From assembly GCA_052117325.1 (NCBI GenBank), contig JBQKJJ010000015.1: a stretch of 62,709 bases of DNA, one strand, 5' to 3'. Below are positions 43,813 through 52,621 of this stretch, in pieces. Source of the stretch: CAG-964 sp902789345 (GTDB lineage: Bacteria > Bacillota > Clostridia > Oscillospirales > Acutalibacteraceae). Within the stretch, counting starts at the first letter, position 1. Each line of letters starts with the position of its first letter. The notes under the pieces were generated by a model that was not told the origin of the DNA, made no database searches, and was given only the letters and a program-made list of their open reading frames with translations. Position numbers and translations under genes: made by a program.

Positions 43813-44835
43813 ATGAACAAACAATCCATTACTAATTTCACAAAAGGCAGAGGACTAAAAAACCTCTTTCTGTTTTTAGTCCTGTTTATACTGCTGTTGG
43901 CACTTTTCTTTCTCTCGGTAAATACAGGCAGCATTAAGCTTGACTTTGTACAGCTTTTTAAAGGGTTATTTATTGAATATAATGCCGATGTGGCAACCGT
44001 GGTAAATTTGAGATTTCCAAGAATTATTATTTCTGTAATGGCAGGTGCGTCACTGGCTGTAGCCGGGGCACTTTTTCAGGCTGTACTGAAAAATCCGTTA
44101 GCAGATCCGGGAATATTGGGTATATCCGGCGGAGCCGGCTTTTTTGCTGTTATAGCTACGGCACTTTTGCCACAGTTTTTCTTTGCCGCACCACTTTTCA
44201 GTTTTATAGGCGGATTAATAGCCTTTGGTATGGTTTACGGTCTTGCGTGGAAAGGCAGTCTTTCTCCTTTAAGAATAATTCTTATTGGCGTTGCTGTAAA
44301 TGCACTTTTCAGCGGACTTTCACAGGCGGTTAATTCTATGAGCGGCGGCACACAGTCCGGTGTAGCCTCAATAGTAGAGGGCAATATAACTATGAAAACA
44401 TGGGATGATGTACGAGTATTGGCTTTGTTCTGCATCGTTGGACTTGTACTTGCGCTTCTATGTATTCGTTGGTGTGACCTTATGGGCCTTGAAGACCGTA
44501 CGGTAAGGGGCTTGGGTATAAATGTAAATCTTGTTCGACTTTTAGTAAGCATTACGGCTGTGCTTTTGGTAAGCGGCACTACTGCCATAGTAGGCCCAAT
44601 AAGTTTTTTAGGACTGTTAGTACCGCATATAGGACGCATTTTCGTTGGTAGTGAACATAAATTCTTAATACCTTTTTCAACCCTTTTGGGTGCCTTCATA
44701 TTTTTGGCAGCAGACACTCTGGGGCGTACTGTTGCATATCCGTATGAAATAAACGCCTCAATAATAATGTCTGTGGTAGGCGGCATTGCTTTTGTTATTC
44801 TGTTAAAAAGGAGTGACCACATAAGTGAAAAATAA
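43813..44835 (+). CDS. FecCD-type permease
   Basis: A 340-residue integral membrane permease with about nine hydrophobic helices. The family signatures LRFPRIIISVMAGASLAVAGALFQ, LADPGILGISGGAGFFA and VGPISFLGLLVPHIGR are present. It forms the channel of an iron or haem importer, working as a homodimer with the ATPase encoded next. AGGGCGGTGTACATAT precedes its start. Overlap of 11 bases with the ATPase gene. Confidence 0.93.
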   Translation: MNKQSITNFTKGRGLKNLFLFLVLFILLLALFFLSVNTGSIKLDFVQLFKGLFIEYNADVATVVNLRFPRIIISVMAGASLAVAGALFQAVLKNPLADPGILGISGGAGFFAVIATALLPQFFFAAPLFSFIGGLIAFGMVYGLAWKGSLSPLRIILIGVAVNALFSGLSQAVNSMSGGTQSGVASIVEGNITMKTWDDVRVLALFCIVGLVLALLCIRWCDLMGLEDRTVRGLGINVNLVRLLVSITAVLLVSGTTAIVGPISFLGLLVPHIGRIFVGSEHKFLIPFSTLLGAFIFLAADTLGRTVAYPYEINASIIMSVVGGIAFVILLKRSDHISEK

Positions 44836-45607
44836 TTCTTGCTTTAGTATAAAAAACCTTTCTTTCAGCTATGGAGAAAAGCGCATTTTTCAAAATTTGT
44901 CATTGGAAATTCCTTATGGAAAAGTTACTACTATTATGGGTGCAAACGGATGTGGAAAATCAACGCTTTTTCAGCTTTTAACCAAAAACGAGGTGCCCTC
45001 CTCAGGTGTAATAAGTCTGCAAAATCATAACTTATCCGGAATTGACCTAAAAAGCTTTTCAAAAAAAGTAGCAACTGTACATCAAACCAACACTGCACCA
45101 AACGATATGACAGTAAAAAAGCTTGTTTCCTATGGTAGAGTACCCTATACAAGACTTGGTTTACCCATAAATCCTGAGCTTGACGAAAGAATGATTAATA
45201 GGGCTATGAAAATAACCGGAATACTTCGCTTAAAAGGCCGCACAATTCAACAGCTTTCCGGTGGCCAGCGACAGCGTGCATGGATTGCCATGGCACTTGC
45301 ACAGGGTACAAAAATCATTCTACTTGACGAGTCCACCACATATCTTGACATACGGTATCAAATCCAAATTTTGCGTATGATAAAGGCACTTAACCAAAAG
45401 GCCGGCATTACGGTTGTTATGGTACTGCATGATATAAACCAAGCCCTTAGCTATAGTGACGAAATTATTGCACTGTCGTCTCATGGAGAACCGGTTGTGC
45501 AGGGACAGCCACAAGAAATTATATCTGAAGAAGTAATTAAAAAAATATACGGAATTGATTTAGCTGTAAAAAGAGTTAATGACAAGCCGTTTGTAATAAC
45601 AGTTTAA
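44825..45607 (+). CDS. FecE-type ABC ATPase
   Basis: A 260-residue ATP-binding subunit for the FecCD permease. Walker A GANGCGKST (39-47), the signature LSGGQRQRAWIAMALAQ, Walker B IILLDE and the switch His in VMVLHDINQAL are intact. Start is the GTG at 44825; the ATPase overlaps the permease. The three transporter genes together make a complete IsdEF/FecBCDE-type importer. Confidence 0.94.
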   Translation: MKNNSCFSIKNLSFSYGEKRIFQNLSLEIPYGKVTTIMGANGCGKSTLFQLLTKNEVPSSGVISLQNHNLSGIDLKSFSKKVATVHQTNTAPNDMTVKKLVSYGRVPYTRLGLPINPELDERMINRAMKITGILRLKGRTIQQLSGGQRQRAWIAMALAQGTKIILLDESTTYLDIRYQIQILRMIKALNQKAGITVVMVLHDINQALSYSDEIIALSSHGEPVVQGQPQEIISEEVIKKIYGIDLAVKRVNDKPFVITV

Positions 45608-45617
45608 AAGGTGAAAA

Positions 45618-46358
45618 ATGGACAGTAAATCAAAAAATAAAATAGTTCGTATTATGTTTATTGTATTGGGCTTTGTGTGCTTTGGTTTAGGTACTGTTGG
45701 CGTAATTCTTCCCATTTTACCAACAGTACCGTTTTACTTGGCAACGGTTTTTTGCTTTGCCAAAAGCTCACAGCGCTTACACAGTTGGTTTGTTGGTACC
45801 GGTCTGTATAAAAAACATCTTGAAAGCTTTACAAAGAACCGTTCTATGACATTGAAAACAAAACTTTCAATTATTATTTCAGTTACACTGGTAATGGCGT
45901 TTGGCTTTATTATGATGCAAAATATACCGGTTGGAAGAATTTGTATTTCTATTGTGTGGGTAGCGCATATTATCTACTTTATTTTCCGAGTGAAAACCCA
46001 ACCGGGGAAGTACAGCGGACTTAGCAAAACCGAAATAAAAAGAATAAAAGAGCAAAAAGCAGTAAATGAAATGATAAACCTTTATTGCCGAAAAAAGCAT
46101 AAATGCAAAAATTCACTTTGCCAACAATGTCAACAGCTTTCGGAATATGCACAAAAACGCAGCCAAAGCTGCCCTTTTATGAGAGACAAAACCTTTTGCT
46201 CTGTCTGTACGGTGCACTGCTACTCACCACAAATGCGTACAAAAATAAAAGAGGTAATGCGTTTTTCGGGGCCACGAATGTTGTTTTATCATCCCATAAT
46301 GGCAATAAGACATTTAATTCTTTCGATTTCACAGAAAAAACAACAGAAAGGAAAATAA
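45618..46358 (+). CDS. YbaN (DUF454)-YgbA fusion protein
   Basis: A 246-residue protein in two parts. Residues ~10-115 form the DUF454/YbaN membrane domain (VIILPILPTVPFYLATVFCFAKSS, with three helices). Residues ~140-246 carry the YgbA-type nitrous-oxide-stimulated-promoter domain with many Cys (CRKKHKCKNSLCQQC, CSVCTVHCYSPQMR). YbaN and YgbA are usually separate and often near haem or iron uptake genes; here they are one chain in a haem operon. YgbA-type proteins respond to nitric oxide and iron stress in other bacteria. Function unknown. GGTGAAAA precedes the start. Confidence 0.8.
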   Translation: MDSKSKNKIVRIMFIVLGFVCFGLGTVGVILPILPTVPFYLATVFCFAKSSQRLHSWFVGTGLYKKHLESFTKNRSMTLKTKLSIIISVTLVMAFGFIMMQNIPVGRICISIVWVAHIIYFIFRVKTQPGKYSGLSKTEIKRIKEQKAVNEMINLYCRKKHKCKNSLCQQCQQLSEYAQKRSQSCPFMRDKTFCSVCTVHCYSPQMRTKIKEVMRFSGPRMLFYHPIMAIRHLILSISQKKQQKGK

Positions 46359-46362
46359 CAGT

Positions 46363-48104
46363 ATGATTAAAACCCGACTTATACGGCTTCTGGCTGATGC
46401 ACAAAAATACATATATTTACAAGTACTGTTTGACTGGCTGGCATTGTTTTGCCAGACAGCCATAATATTTTCAGCTGTCACAATAATAGAAAAATTATAT
46501 ACAAACACTGCCAAAATTCAGAATTATATTATATGTGGTGCTGTAGTTGTTTGTGCATTGATAATAAGGTATATACTGGACAAGCTTAGTGCAAAAATGT
46601 CTTTCTTAGCCAGCGCAAATGTAAAAAAAGTGTTTCGTGAAAAGATATATAACAAGCTTTTGCAGTTGGGTACTTCTTATAAAGAAAAAGTTTCAACCTC
46701 GTCTGTTGTTCAAATGGCGGCAGAGGGTGTTGACCAGTTGGAAACTTACTTTGGAAACTATCTTCCACAGCTTATTTACAGCTTGCTTGCGCCTGTAACC
46801 TTGTTTATACTGCTTTCCTTTGTGAATCTAAAGGCGGCTGTGATTTTGCTTGTATGCGTCCCTCTTATACCGGTGTCTATTGTATTGGTACAGAAAATAG
46901 CCAAAGGACTGTTATCAAAATACTGGGGCAGTTACACAGAGCTTGGCGACAGTTTTCTTGAAAAGCTCCAGGGGCTTACTACACTTAAAATTTATAGTGC
47001 TGACGACAGAGCCGCCGATGAACTGGACAAGGAAAGCGAGCATTTCAGAAAAATTACAATGAAAGTACTTACAATGCAGTTAAACTCTACAAGCGTTATG
47101 GACATAATGGCATACGGCGGAGCGGCAATAGGTATAATGTTTGCATTGCTTGAGTTTGCAAACGGAAATACAGGCCTTGGGGGAACCCTTTTAATAATAC
47201 TGCTGGCATCAGAATTTTTTATCCCTTTGCGAAAGCTTGGATCATTTTTTCATATTGCAATGAACGGAATGGCGGCAAGCGATAAAATTTTTGCCCTGCT
47301 GGACACCGAGCAGCCCCAAAATGCCGGCAAAAAGATTAATGGCACTGTAGAAAGTATAACTGTAAGTAACCTTAACTATGCCTACACCGCCGACAGAAAG
47401 ATACTTAATAATATAAATATGGAAGTTAACGGCAAAGGACTTGTTTCTGTTGTAGGTACCTCTGGCAGCGGAAAAAGTACATTAGCGGCTATACTTATGG
47501 GACGCAATAAAAATTACGCAGGCAGTATACAAATAAACGGTACAGAACTTTCTGAAATTGACGAGCGGGAACATATGAACAGAATTACATTTGTTTCCGG
47601 TGATAGTCATATATTTAAAGGCACAATCAGAGATAACCTTTTGTTGGGTGACAGAAATGCAACAGACAGTCAAATGTATAACGCACTAAGTGTGGCAAAG
47701 CTTGATGATTTTGTAAAAAATGTGGTGGATTAGATATGAAAATATCTGAAAACGGCTCCAGCCTTTCCGGAGGTCAACGACAAAGGCTGGCTTTGGCAAG
47801 AGCAGTTTTGCACAACAGTCAGGTTTATATTTTTGATGAAGCAACCGGAAATATTGATATGGAAAGCGAAGAAATGATAATTGATGCTATTAAAGAGCTA
47901 TCAAAAACAAAAGCAGTAATACAGATTTCCCACAGGCTTGCAAATGTTATTGACAGCGATATTATTTATATGCTTAGTGGCGGTACTGTTGCCGAAAAAG
48001 GTACCCATAAGCAGCTAATGGAGCACGGCGAAAAATACTCAGAGCTTTTCAACTACCAAAGCGAACTTGAAGGTTATAAGACAGGGGAGGGCACAAATGA
48101 ATAA
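46363..48104 (+). pseudogene. CydD-like ABC exporter, 4-bp deletion
   Basis: A half-transporter of the CydD type. Six helices (~residues 25-290) are followed by an ATPase domain with VVGTSGSGKSTLAAIL and LSGGQRQRLALARAVL. The frame breaks at 47731. The remaining GGAT there is what would be left after losing one copy of an original GGATGGAT. Re-inserting the four bases restores VVDGLDMKISENG, and the repaired gene is exactly 582 codons. In other organisms such pairs export heme, cysteine or glutathione. As sequenced, the ATPase half would be cut off. It is followed closely by the second half-transporter. Confidence 0.85.
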
Positions 48105-49755
48105 AAGGCAAAAAGGAATAAAAATAATGGGAAAGCTTATTGTTCTTGTAAAGCCTCTATGGCACATAATGCTGTTGGCCGTATTACTTGGAACTGTCGG
48201 TTATTTGTGCGCAATTTTCCTTACAATCATTGCCTCAAATGGGGTAGTAAGGCTGATTTCTGACAAAAATACAAACCTTACTCCTGTATTTATATCACTG
48301 GTAGTTGTTGCAGTAAGCCGAGGTATTTTGCATTATGGTGAACAGTATTGCAACCACTATATTGCATTTAAGCTTTTGGGAATAGTAAGGCATAAAATAT
48401 TTGCAAAGCTTAGGGAACTTTCTCCGGCAAAGCTTGAAGGCAAGGATAAAGGTAACCTTATTTCTATGATAACCACCGACACAGAGCTTCTCGAAGTTTT
48501 TTATGCACACACAATTTCCCCTATACTTATTGCATTGGTGACAAGTCTGTTTATAACAATATTCATAGGTATGTCATATGCTCCGGCGGGAATACTTGCC
48601 TTGTGTGGCTACTTAACCGTGGGTGTAGCAGTGCCACTGGTTAACGGCAAAGCCGGTTCAAACGCAGGTATGAAATACCGCAACAGCTTTGGCGAGCTTA
48701 ACAGCTGTTTGCTGGAATCCTTAAGGGGGCTTGATGAAACATTACAATACAATGACGGGCATAATCGTATGAATAAAATAAATACTCATTCCAAGCTTCT
48801 TTCAGAAAATCGAAAGGAACTTAACAAACTGGAAGGCAAGCAAAGGGCAACAACAAATGTAATGATACTTTTTTTCTCTTTAGCTATGCTTATACTTATG
48901 ATTTTCGCATACAAAAATAACAAGGCAGATATAGGTATGGTAATAGTTAATACAGTGGCAATGATGGGTTCATTCGGACCTGTAGTAGCATTGTCGAGCC
49001 TTTCAAACAACCTTAACCAAACATTGGCCAGTGGAGAAAGAGTATTAAACCTACTTAACGAAACTCCTGTAACTGAAGATGTTACAAATGGAAAAAATAT
49101 AGATTTTAACGGCATAGCTGCAAAAAATGTTTCATTTTCTTATAATGAATAAAAAATCCTTAGTAATCTAAGTGTCAATTTTCCAAAATACAGCATAACA
49201 GGAATATACGGAAAAAGTGGCTGTGGAAAGTCCACATTATTGAAGCTATTAATGCGATTTTGGGATACAACCGAGGGTAGTGTGGAAATTTCCAATGTAA
49301 ATATACGGAATGTAAACACAGACAATTTAAGATGCATTGAAAGCTATGTTACCCAAGAAACATATATCTTTCAAAAAACCGTTGCTGAAAATATAGCAAT
49401 AGGCAAGCCCAACGCAACAACCGAAGAAATTATTGAGGCGGCAAAAAAAGCATCAATACATGACTTCATTATGTTACTGCCAAAGGGTTATAATACATTA
49501 TTAGGTGAACTGGGCAATACAATCTCCAGTGGTGAAAAACAAAGAATCGGACTTGCCAGAGCGTTTTTGCACAACTCAGAGCTTATGCTTTTGGACGAGC
49601 CCACAAGTAACCTTGATGCTTTGAACGAAGGCATTATACTCAAATCTCTCCATGAAAGCTCACAGGGAAAAACAATTATAATTGTTTCCCACAGAGAATC
49701 AACCCTGCGAACAGCTCAAAGAGTAATAGACCTTTCAGCCGAAAACAAGCTTTAG
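48097..49755 (+). pseudogene. CydC-like ABC exporter with in-frame stop
   Basis: The second half-transporter. The membrane domain runs to residue ~300, and the ATPase half has GIYGKSGCGKSTLLKLL and ISSGEKQRIGLARAFL. A TAA at 49150-49152 lies between SFSYNE and KILSNLSV; the same frame continues to the normal end, so this is a nonsense mutation (probably from GAA or AAA). The 1659-base span is 553 codons. It overlaps the CydD-like gene. Both partners of the pair are disabled, so the exporter is unlikely to function unless the stops are suppressed or are sequencing artefacts. Confidence 0.87.
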
Positions 49756-49802
49756 TATCTAGTTTTACCTACAGCCTGTTTTTTTAAATGATGAAATAAA
49801 GT

Positions 49803-49846
49803 GCAACAGCCACACTGTAGTAATATGCAGTGTGGCTGTTGCTTTT
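49803..49846 (+). terminator. Strong terminator ending the haem operon
   Basis: GCAACAGCCACACTG (49803-49817) pairs perfectly with CAGTGTGGCTGTTGC (49828-49842), followed by TTTT. It also faces the convergent small membrane-protein gene. Confidence 0.95.
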
Positions 49847-49853
49847 AGAATGC

Positions 49854-50165
49854 TTATTTTTTCTTGTTTTTGTGATATTGATAAATAATAAAGATGACTA
49901 TGCTAATAATCAGCGTGTATGGAAATATTAACAGAAAGACCTTTTTTGTTCCATCTTCTTTAAAAAAGGTTTCCGGGCTTGTTATTGCAAAGTAGGTTAA
50001 TGAAATGGTTATAGTTAGCAATATAAGTAGCATTATTAATATAATAATAATTAATATTATTGGAAAGCACCCAACATTTTTGTTTTTGTACTCGTCTATA
50101 TTTTCATCGTTAAAGAATTCCTGATAAACATAACCATCATCCAACATATAATAACCTCCATCCAT
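49854..50165 (-). CDS. Small membrane protein of unknown function
   Basis: A 103-residue protein. The first 30 residues are acidic and aromatic (EFFNDENIDEYKNKN), followed by two transmembrane helices (~34-60 and 76-96) and a basic end (YHKNKKK). Both AGGAG before 50165 and GGAGG before an internal Met at position 7 could act as ribosome-binding sites. It is encoded opposite to the haem operon, with no neighbour in the same orientation. Not recognised as a known family. Confidence 0.5.
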   Translation of the reverse strand: MDGGYYMLDDGYVYQEFFNDENIDEYKNKNVGCFPIILIIIILIMLLILLTITISLTYFAITSPETFFKEDGTKKVFLLIFPYTLIISIVIFIIYQYHKNKKK

Positions 50166-50262
50166 ATCAAAGCTCCTGTTATCTTCCTTATGTTTATAAT
50201 TATAATAACAAGTGTGTCCGATAAACAGTACAGCCAGTAAATTTTTAAAAAAATTTATTTAA

Positions 50263-50946
50263 GAATTAAACGCAACTAATGAAGATGTTTATCATAAAAA
50301 AGGTAGGAATATATCCTCATATGATGAAAATAAAGAGTTGCAGCAACTTGTAAAAGCAGTATTTCAAGTGAAGCTGTTGCAAATTTTTCAAAAGGTGATA
50401 TACTAAAAGAAAGTAGTAAAAAGCCGATTACGCCTATAACCGATAGTGCTATTAATCGTGTTCCAAAAGTTAATATTGACGGATATACAGAGGAACAGTG
50501 TATTGAGATTCAAAAGCAACATAAAGAGTTATTACAATATGCAAAAGGTAAAAACAATAATAATGAGGTTGCTTTTGTTTTTGACAGCAAAATAAGCAAA
50601 CGAAAAGGGTTTACCGACTCTGACGATACACTTGATTTTGGTGGTTCCTTATACGGCAAAGATTTGTTTGTTATGCATAATCATCCAAGAAATAGCAGTT
50701 ATTCTTTAAATGATATTATCGAATTTGTTGTAAATGATAGTATAAAGACACTAACTATCGTAAAAAACAACGGCAACATTGAAACATTAACAAAATTGAA
50801 AAAATATGACAGACTATCTTTTTTGAGAGAGTTACAACGACTTGAAAAAAAGTATAAAAACAGGTTCTGACAATGAATACAGAAAGGTTATAAATAAATT
50901 TTTAAGTAAATATCAAGAGGGAGGATTATTAGAATGGAGAAAATAA
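50263..50946 (+). pseudogene. Phage minor-head protein tip with JAB-like domain
   Basis: Fragments of one C-terminal module. It begins ELNATNEDVYHKKGRN, goes on as SSISSEAVANFSKGDILKES, and holds a JAB/MPN-like metalloprotease signature (FVFDSKISKRKGF...LFVMHNHPRNSSYSLNDI, His residues and Ser near 50690). It ends KTGSDNEYRKVINKFLSKYQEGGLLEWRK. The frame shifts at about 50362 (one A lost) and again near 50860 (one A gained). Such tips are found at the end of SPP1-gp7-like head proteins and polymorphic toxins. Upstream head-protein sequence is absent, so it is an orphan tip. Confidence 0.62.
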
Positions 50947-51038
50947 ATAAATCTGTTTTAGATGGTTCTAACGAAGAAGCTTCAAAACGTCTTGATGAAA
51001 TGATTAAAGAACTTGAAAAGCAAGAAAACAGAAATTAA
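50934..51038 (+). CDS. 34-residue ORF after the JAB-like module
   Basis: MEKINKSVLDGSNEEASKRL starts a 34-residue acidic helical peptide with a strong AGAGGGAGGATTATTAG ribosome-binding site. It overlaps the end of the JAB-like module by 13 bases. The position fits a small partner or immunity peptide of the tip, or a conserved small phage protein. It ends in a terminator-like GCTC-cttgt-GAGC hairpin at about 51043. Confidence 0.45.
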   Translation: MEKINKSVLDGSNEEASKRLDEMIKELEKQENRN

Positions 51039-51136
51039 CCGCTCCTTGTGAGCAGTTTTGTTATACCTCATTAACAAAAACAGCGCAGATTTACGCATTA
51101 AGCATTTTATAACCGACAGTAATGTTGATTATAAGA

Positions 51137-51192
51137 TGCTTTTTTATTGCCAATTTGAAAGGTGGTGACAGAATGAAAATTAAGGTTACAAC
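51137..51192. repeat. 56-bp direct repeat, copy 1
   Basis: TGCTTTTTTATTGCCAATTT..., including a ribosome-binding site GGTGGTGACA and the codons MKIKVTT, is repeated at 52107-52162 with about five mismatches. The repeat represents the start of the phage gene that normally follows the minor-head gene. Confidence 0.85.
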
Positions 51193-51331
51193 GGCATTTA
51201 ACGACCGGCAGAACGGCTGCGTTACCCGTCCTGTGGCAAGGTCTATGAATGCTCATTTGAATGCTCAAACGCTGATATTAAACTGCTATTTTACAGAAGG
51301 TAGGTTAACAATTTATACCAACAGACCATGA
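51173..51331 (+). pseudogene. Remnant of a phage structural gene start
   Basis: MKIKVTTAFNDRQNGCVTRP opens a 52-residue frame that departs from the expected phage protein (small head-tail or capsid-fibre protein beginning MKIKVTTAFNDR) after RPV and ends soon after. It follows the JAB-like tip exactly as the second copy (52143) follows the PBECR tip. Confidence 0.5.
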
Positions 51332-51506
51332 AAAGAAAATTCCAAAAGCGTCCAAGGGTGAGACTAAGGATAAAAGCGAGCTGAAGACGGGCGCAAGCGA
51401 AAAAAGCAGAGAAACTCACCGAAAAAGTTAAAAACGCTAAATTCCTTATAATAGACCTGTTGCAAATTCAGACGATAATGGTATAATTAAATCCAACACA
51501 AAGGAA

Positions 51507-51899
51507 ATGGCGGTAAATAATGTGCATACGGTCGGTAAAATAGATATTGACAAATATAAATGTGTCACAGATGGCATAAAATCTAGTGAAGTAATTATAA
51601 CGGATGAACGTATACAGCATATAAAGGATAGACATCCAAATGACTATGAGAAATATTGTGGATATATGCGTGATATAGTATCAAACCCTGACTACATTAT
51701 TGAAGCCAATAAACCAAATACAGCATTGCTATTAAAATCATTTTCAGAGGGTGGAGAACAATTTAAAACCATATTAAGGCTTGTTACATCTTCTGATAAC
51801 CCTAAATTTAAAAATTCTATAATAACTTTTATGAAAATAAATGAAAGAGAGTGGCAGAGACTTCTAAGAAATAAAAAAACACTTTACAAATCTGAATAA
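51507..51899 (+). CDS. PBECR-type nuclease tip of a phage head protein
   Basis: A 130-residue frame. Its main domain matches the phage-Barnase-EndoU-ColicinE5/D-RelE-like nucleases (PBECR2), as in EVIITDERIQHIKDRHPND, NPDYIIEANKPNTALLLKSF, and FKNSIITFMKINEREWQRLL. It ends NKKTLYKSE, as such domains do. The domain is normally the C-terminus of a minor-head protein; here it is alone, without the head portion, and the ATG at 51507 may be fortuitous. Whether it is expressed is uncertain. A promoter for the RNA downstream overlaps its 3' end. Confidence 0.6.
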   Translation: MAVNNVHTVGKIDIDKYKCVTDGIKSSEVIITDERIQHIKDRHPNDYEKYCGYMRDIVSNPDYIIEANKPNTALLLKSFSEGGEQFKTILRLVTSSDNPKFKNSIITFMKINEREWQRLLRNKKTLYKSE

Positions 51900-51911
51900 A
51901 AAATATATAAT
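51883..51911 (+). promoter_or_regulatory. Promoter of the structured RNA
   Basis: TTTACA (51883-51888) and TATAAT (51906-51911), exactly 17 bases apart, lie at the 3' end of the PBECR frame, 19 bases before the first helix of the structured RNA. Confidence 0.7.
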
Positions 51912-51917
51912 TATAGT

Positions 51918-52115
51918 AGAATAAGGATAGGTTGTTTGAGGTGGAAGAGTTCGTCCCCGTCCACACGCCGATGGTTTGACAGGGAGAAATCCCGAGAGAT
52001 GCAGGAGAATGGGACGCCTGCCGAACAACCAATCCGAAGCCACTTATACATTGTATGAGTGGCTATTTCCATTTTAAAGCCGACTAAGCACTTAGCAAAA
52101 GCTAGGTGCTTTTTT
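51918..52115 (+). ncRNA. Compact structured RNA with kissing loops
   Basis: Four helices can be drawn within 101 bases. P1 is GGTTGTT (51930-51936) with AACAACC (52024-52030). P2 is GTGGA (51941-51945) with TCCAC (51960-51964). P3 is GGGA-GAAA-TCCC (51982-51993), a GNRA tetraloop. P4 is GCAGG (52001-52005) with CCTGC (52017-52021). The P2 loop CGTCCC (51952-51957) is fully complementary to the P4 loop GGGACG (52011-52016), a six-base kissing interaction. A second stem-loop (52039-52063) and a terminator (52087-52115) follow. With the promoter just upstream it looks like an independent RNA of about 200 bases. No known class was recognised. Confidence 0.6.
52087..52115 (+). terminator. Terminator of the structured RNA
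   Basis: AGCACTTAGC (52087-52096), AAAA loop, GCTAGGTGCT (52101-52110), then six T. It overlaps the start of the second copy of the direct repeat. Confidence 0.8.
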
Positions 52116-52190
52116 ATTGCCAATTTGAAGGGCGGTGACATAATGAAAATCAAGGTAACAACTCCTCGTGGGCGGTTTTGTTATGCCTGA
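52107..52190 (+). repeat. 56-bp direct repeat, copy 2, with broken gene
   Basis: Bases 52107-52162 repeat 51137-51192. The MKIKVTT frame here runs straight into CTCCTCGTGGGCGGTTTTG, a sequence similar to the terminator after the 34-residue ORF (about 51045), and ends at 52190. So the downstream gene was deleted between the two shared sequences. Confidence 0.8.
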
Positions 52191-52455
52191 AAATAAAAAA
52201 GTGAGTGGTTAAAGAGATATCTTACCGCATTTTTTAACTTACTTATACAACCATTATTTAATTCCTACTAAATCAGATACAAATAACCGATAGCTATTAA
52301 ACAAAGATTAGTTATAGCTACAAGCTATTAATATATATAATTAACCGGCATTGGACATTTTGGTTGCAGGCATTTATAATATAGCCATAGTAAAGATTGA
52401 AACACAAATTAAAGCCAAATTTCAAACAGCTTTAGTTAAACAGGAGGGTTTAGTT
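52191..52455 (+). promoter_or_regulatory. Promoter and leader of the sulfhydrylase gene
   Basis: TTGGAC (52351-52356) and TATAAT (52375-52380), 18 bases apart, start a transcript with about 235 bases of leader. The stretch 52191-52350 has no recognisable gene. A small AAAC/GTTT hairpin surrounds the leader peptide's AGGAGG. Confidence 0.65.
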
Positions 52456-52527
52456 ATGAATTTATTCCTAAAAGAGTACATACGAAATAACTATACAAGA
52501 GGACGAATGTGCTGTTGTACACACTGA
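52456..52527 (+). CDS. Cysteine-rich leader peptide
   Basis: A 23-residue ORF, MNLFLKEYIRNNYTRGRMCCCTH, with a strong ACAGGAGGGTTTAGTT site. Three consecutive Cys codons (TGC TGT TGT) lie three codons before the stop. It is in the 5' leader of a sulfur amino-acid biosynthesis gene, 95 bases before its start. It is best explained as a ribosome-sensing leader: low charged Cys-tRNA would stall ribosomes at the Cys codons and change downstream folding. Poly-cysteine leader ORFs are known from mycobacteria. No intrinsic terminator is apparent between leader and gene, so control may be translational. Confidence 0.7.
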   Translation: MNLFLKEYIRNNYTRGRMCCCTH

Positions 52528-52621
52528 GTTACCAATTACTAAGCTGACACATAAAATAATCCTACTAAGAAAATATATCTGAATAATTTAAAATAATAAT
52601 TAACGAAAGAGGTAAATAACA

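Noticed and set aside
2006..49152. In-frame stops (TAA at 2006 and 49150, TGA at 32528) as evidence of stop-codon recoding
   Set aside because: Different stop codons are involved, no suppressor tRNA is seen, and all other genes stop normally at TAA, TAG or TGA; mutation explains them better.
52039..52063. GCCACT-type hairpin as the main terminator of the RNA
   Set aside because: It is followed only by TATTTCCATTTT; the T6 hairpin at 52087-52115 is the stronger candidate.
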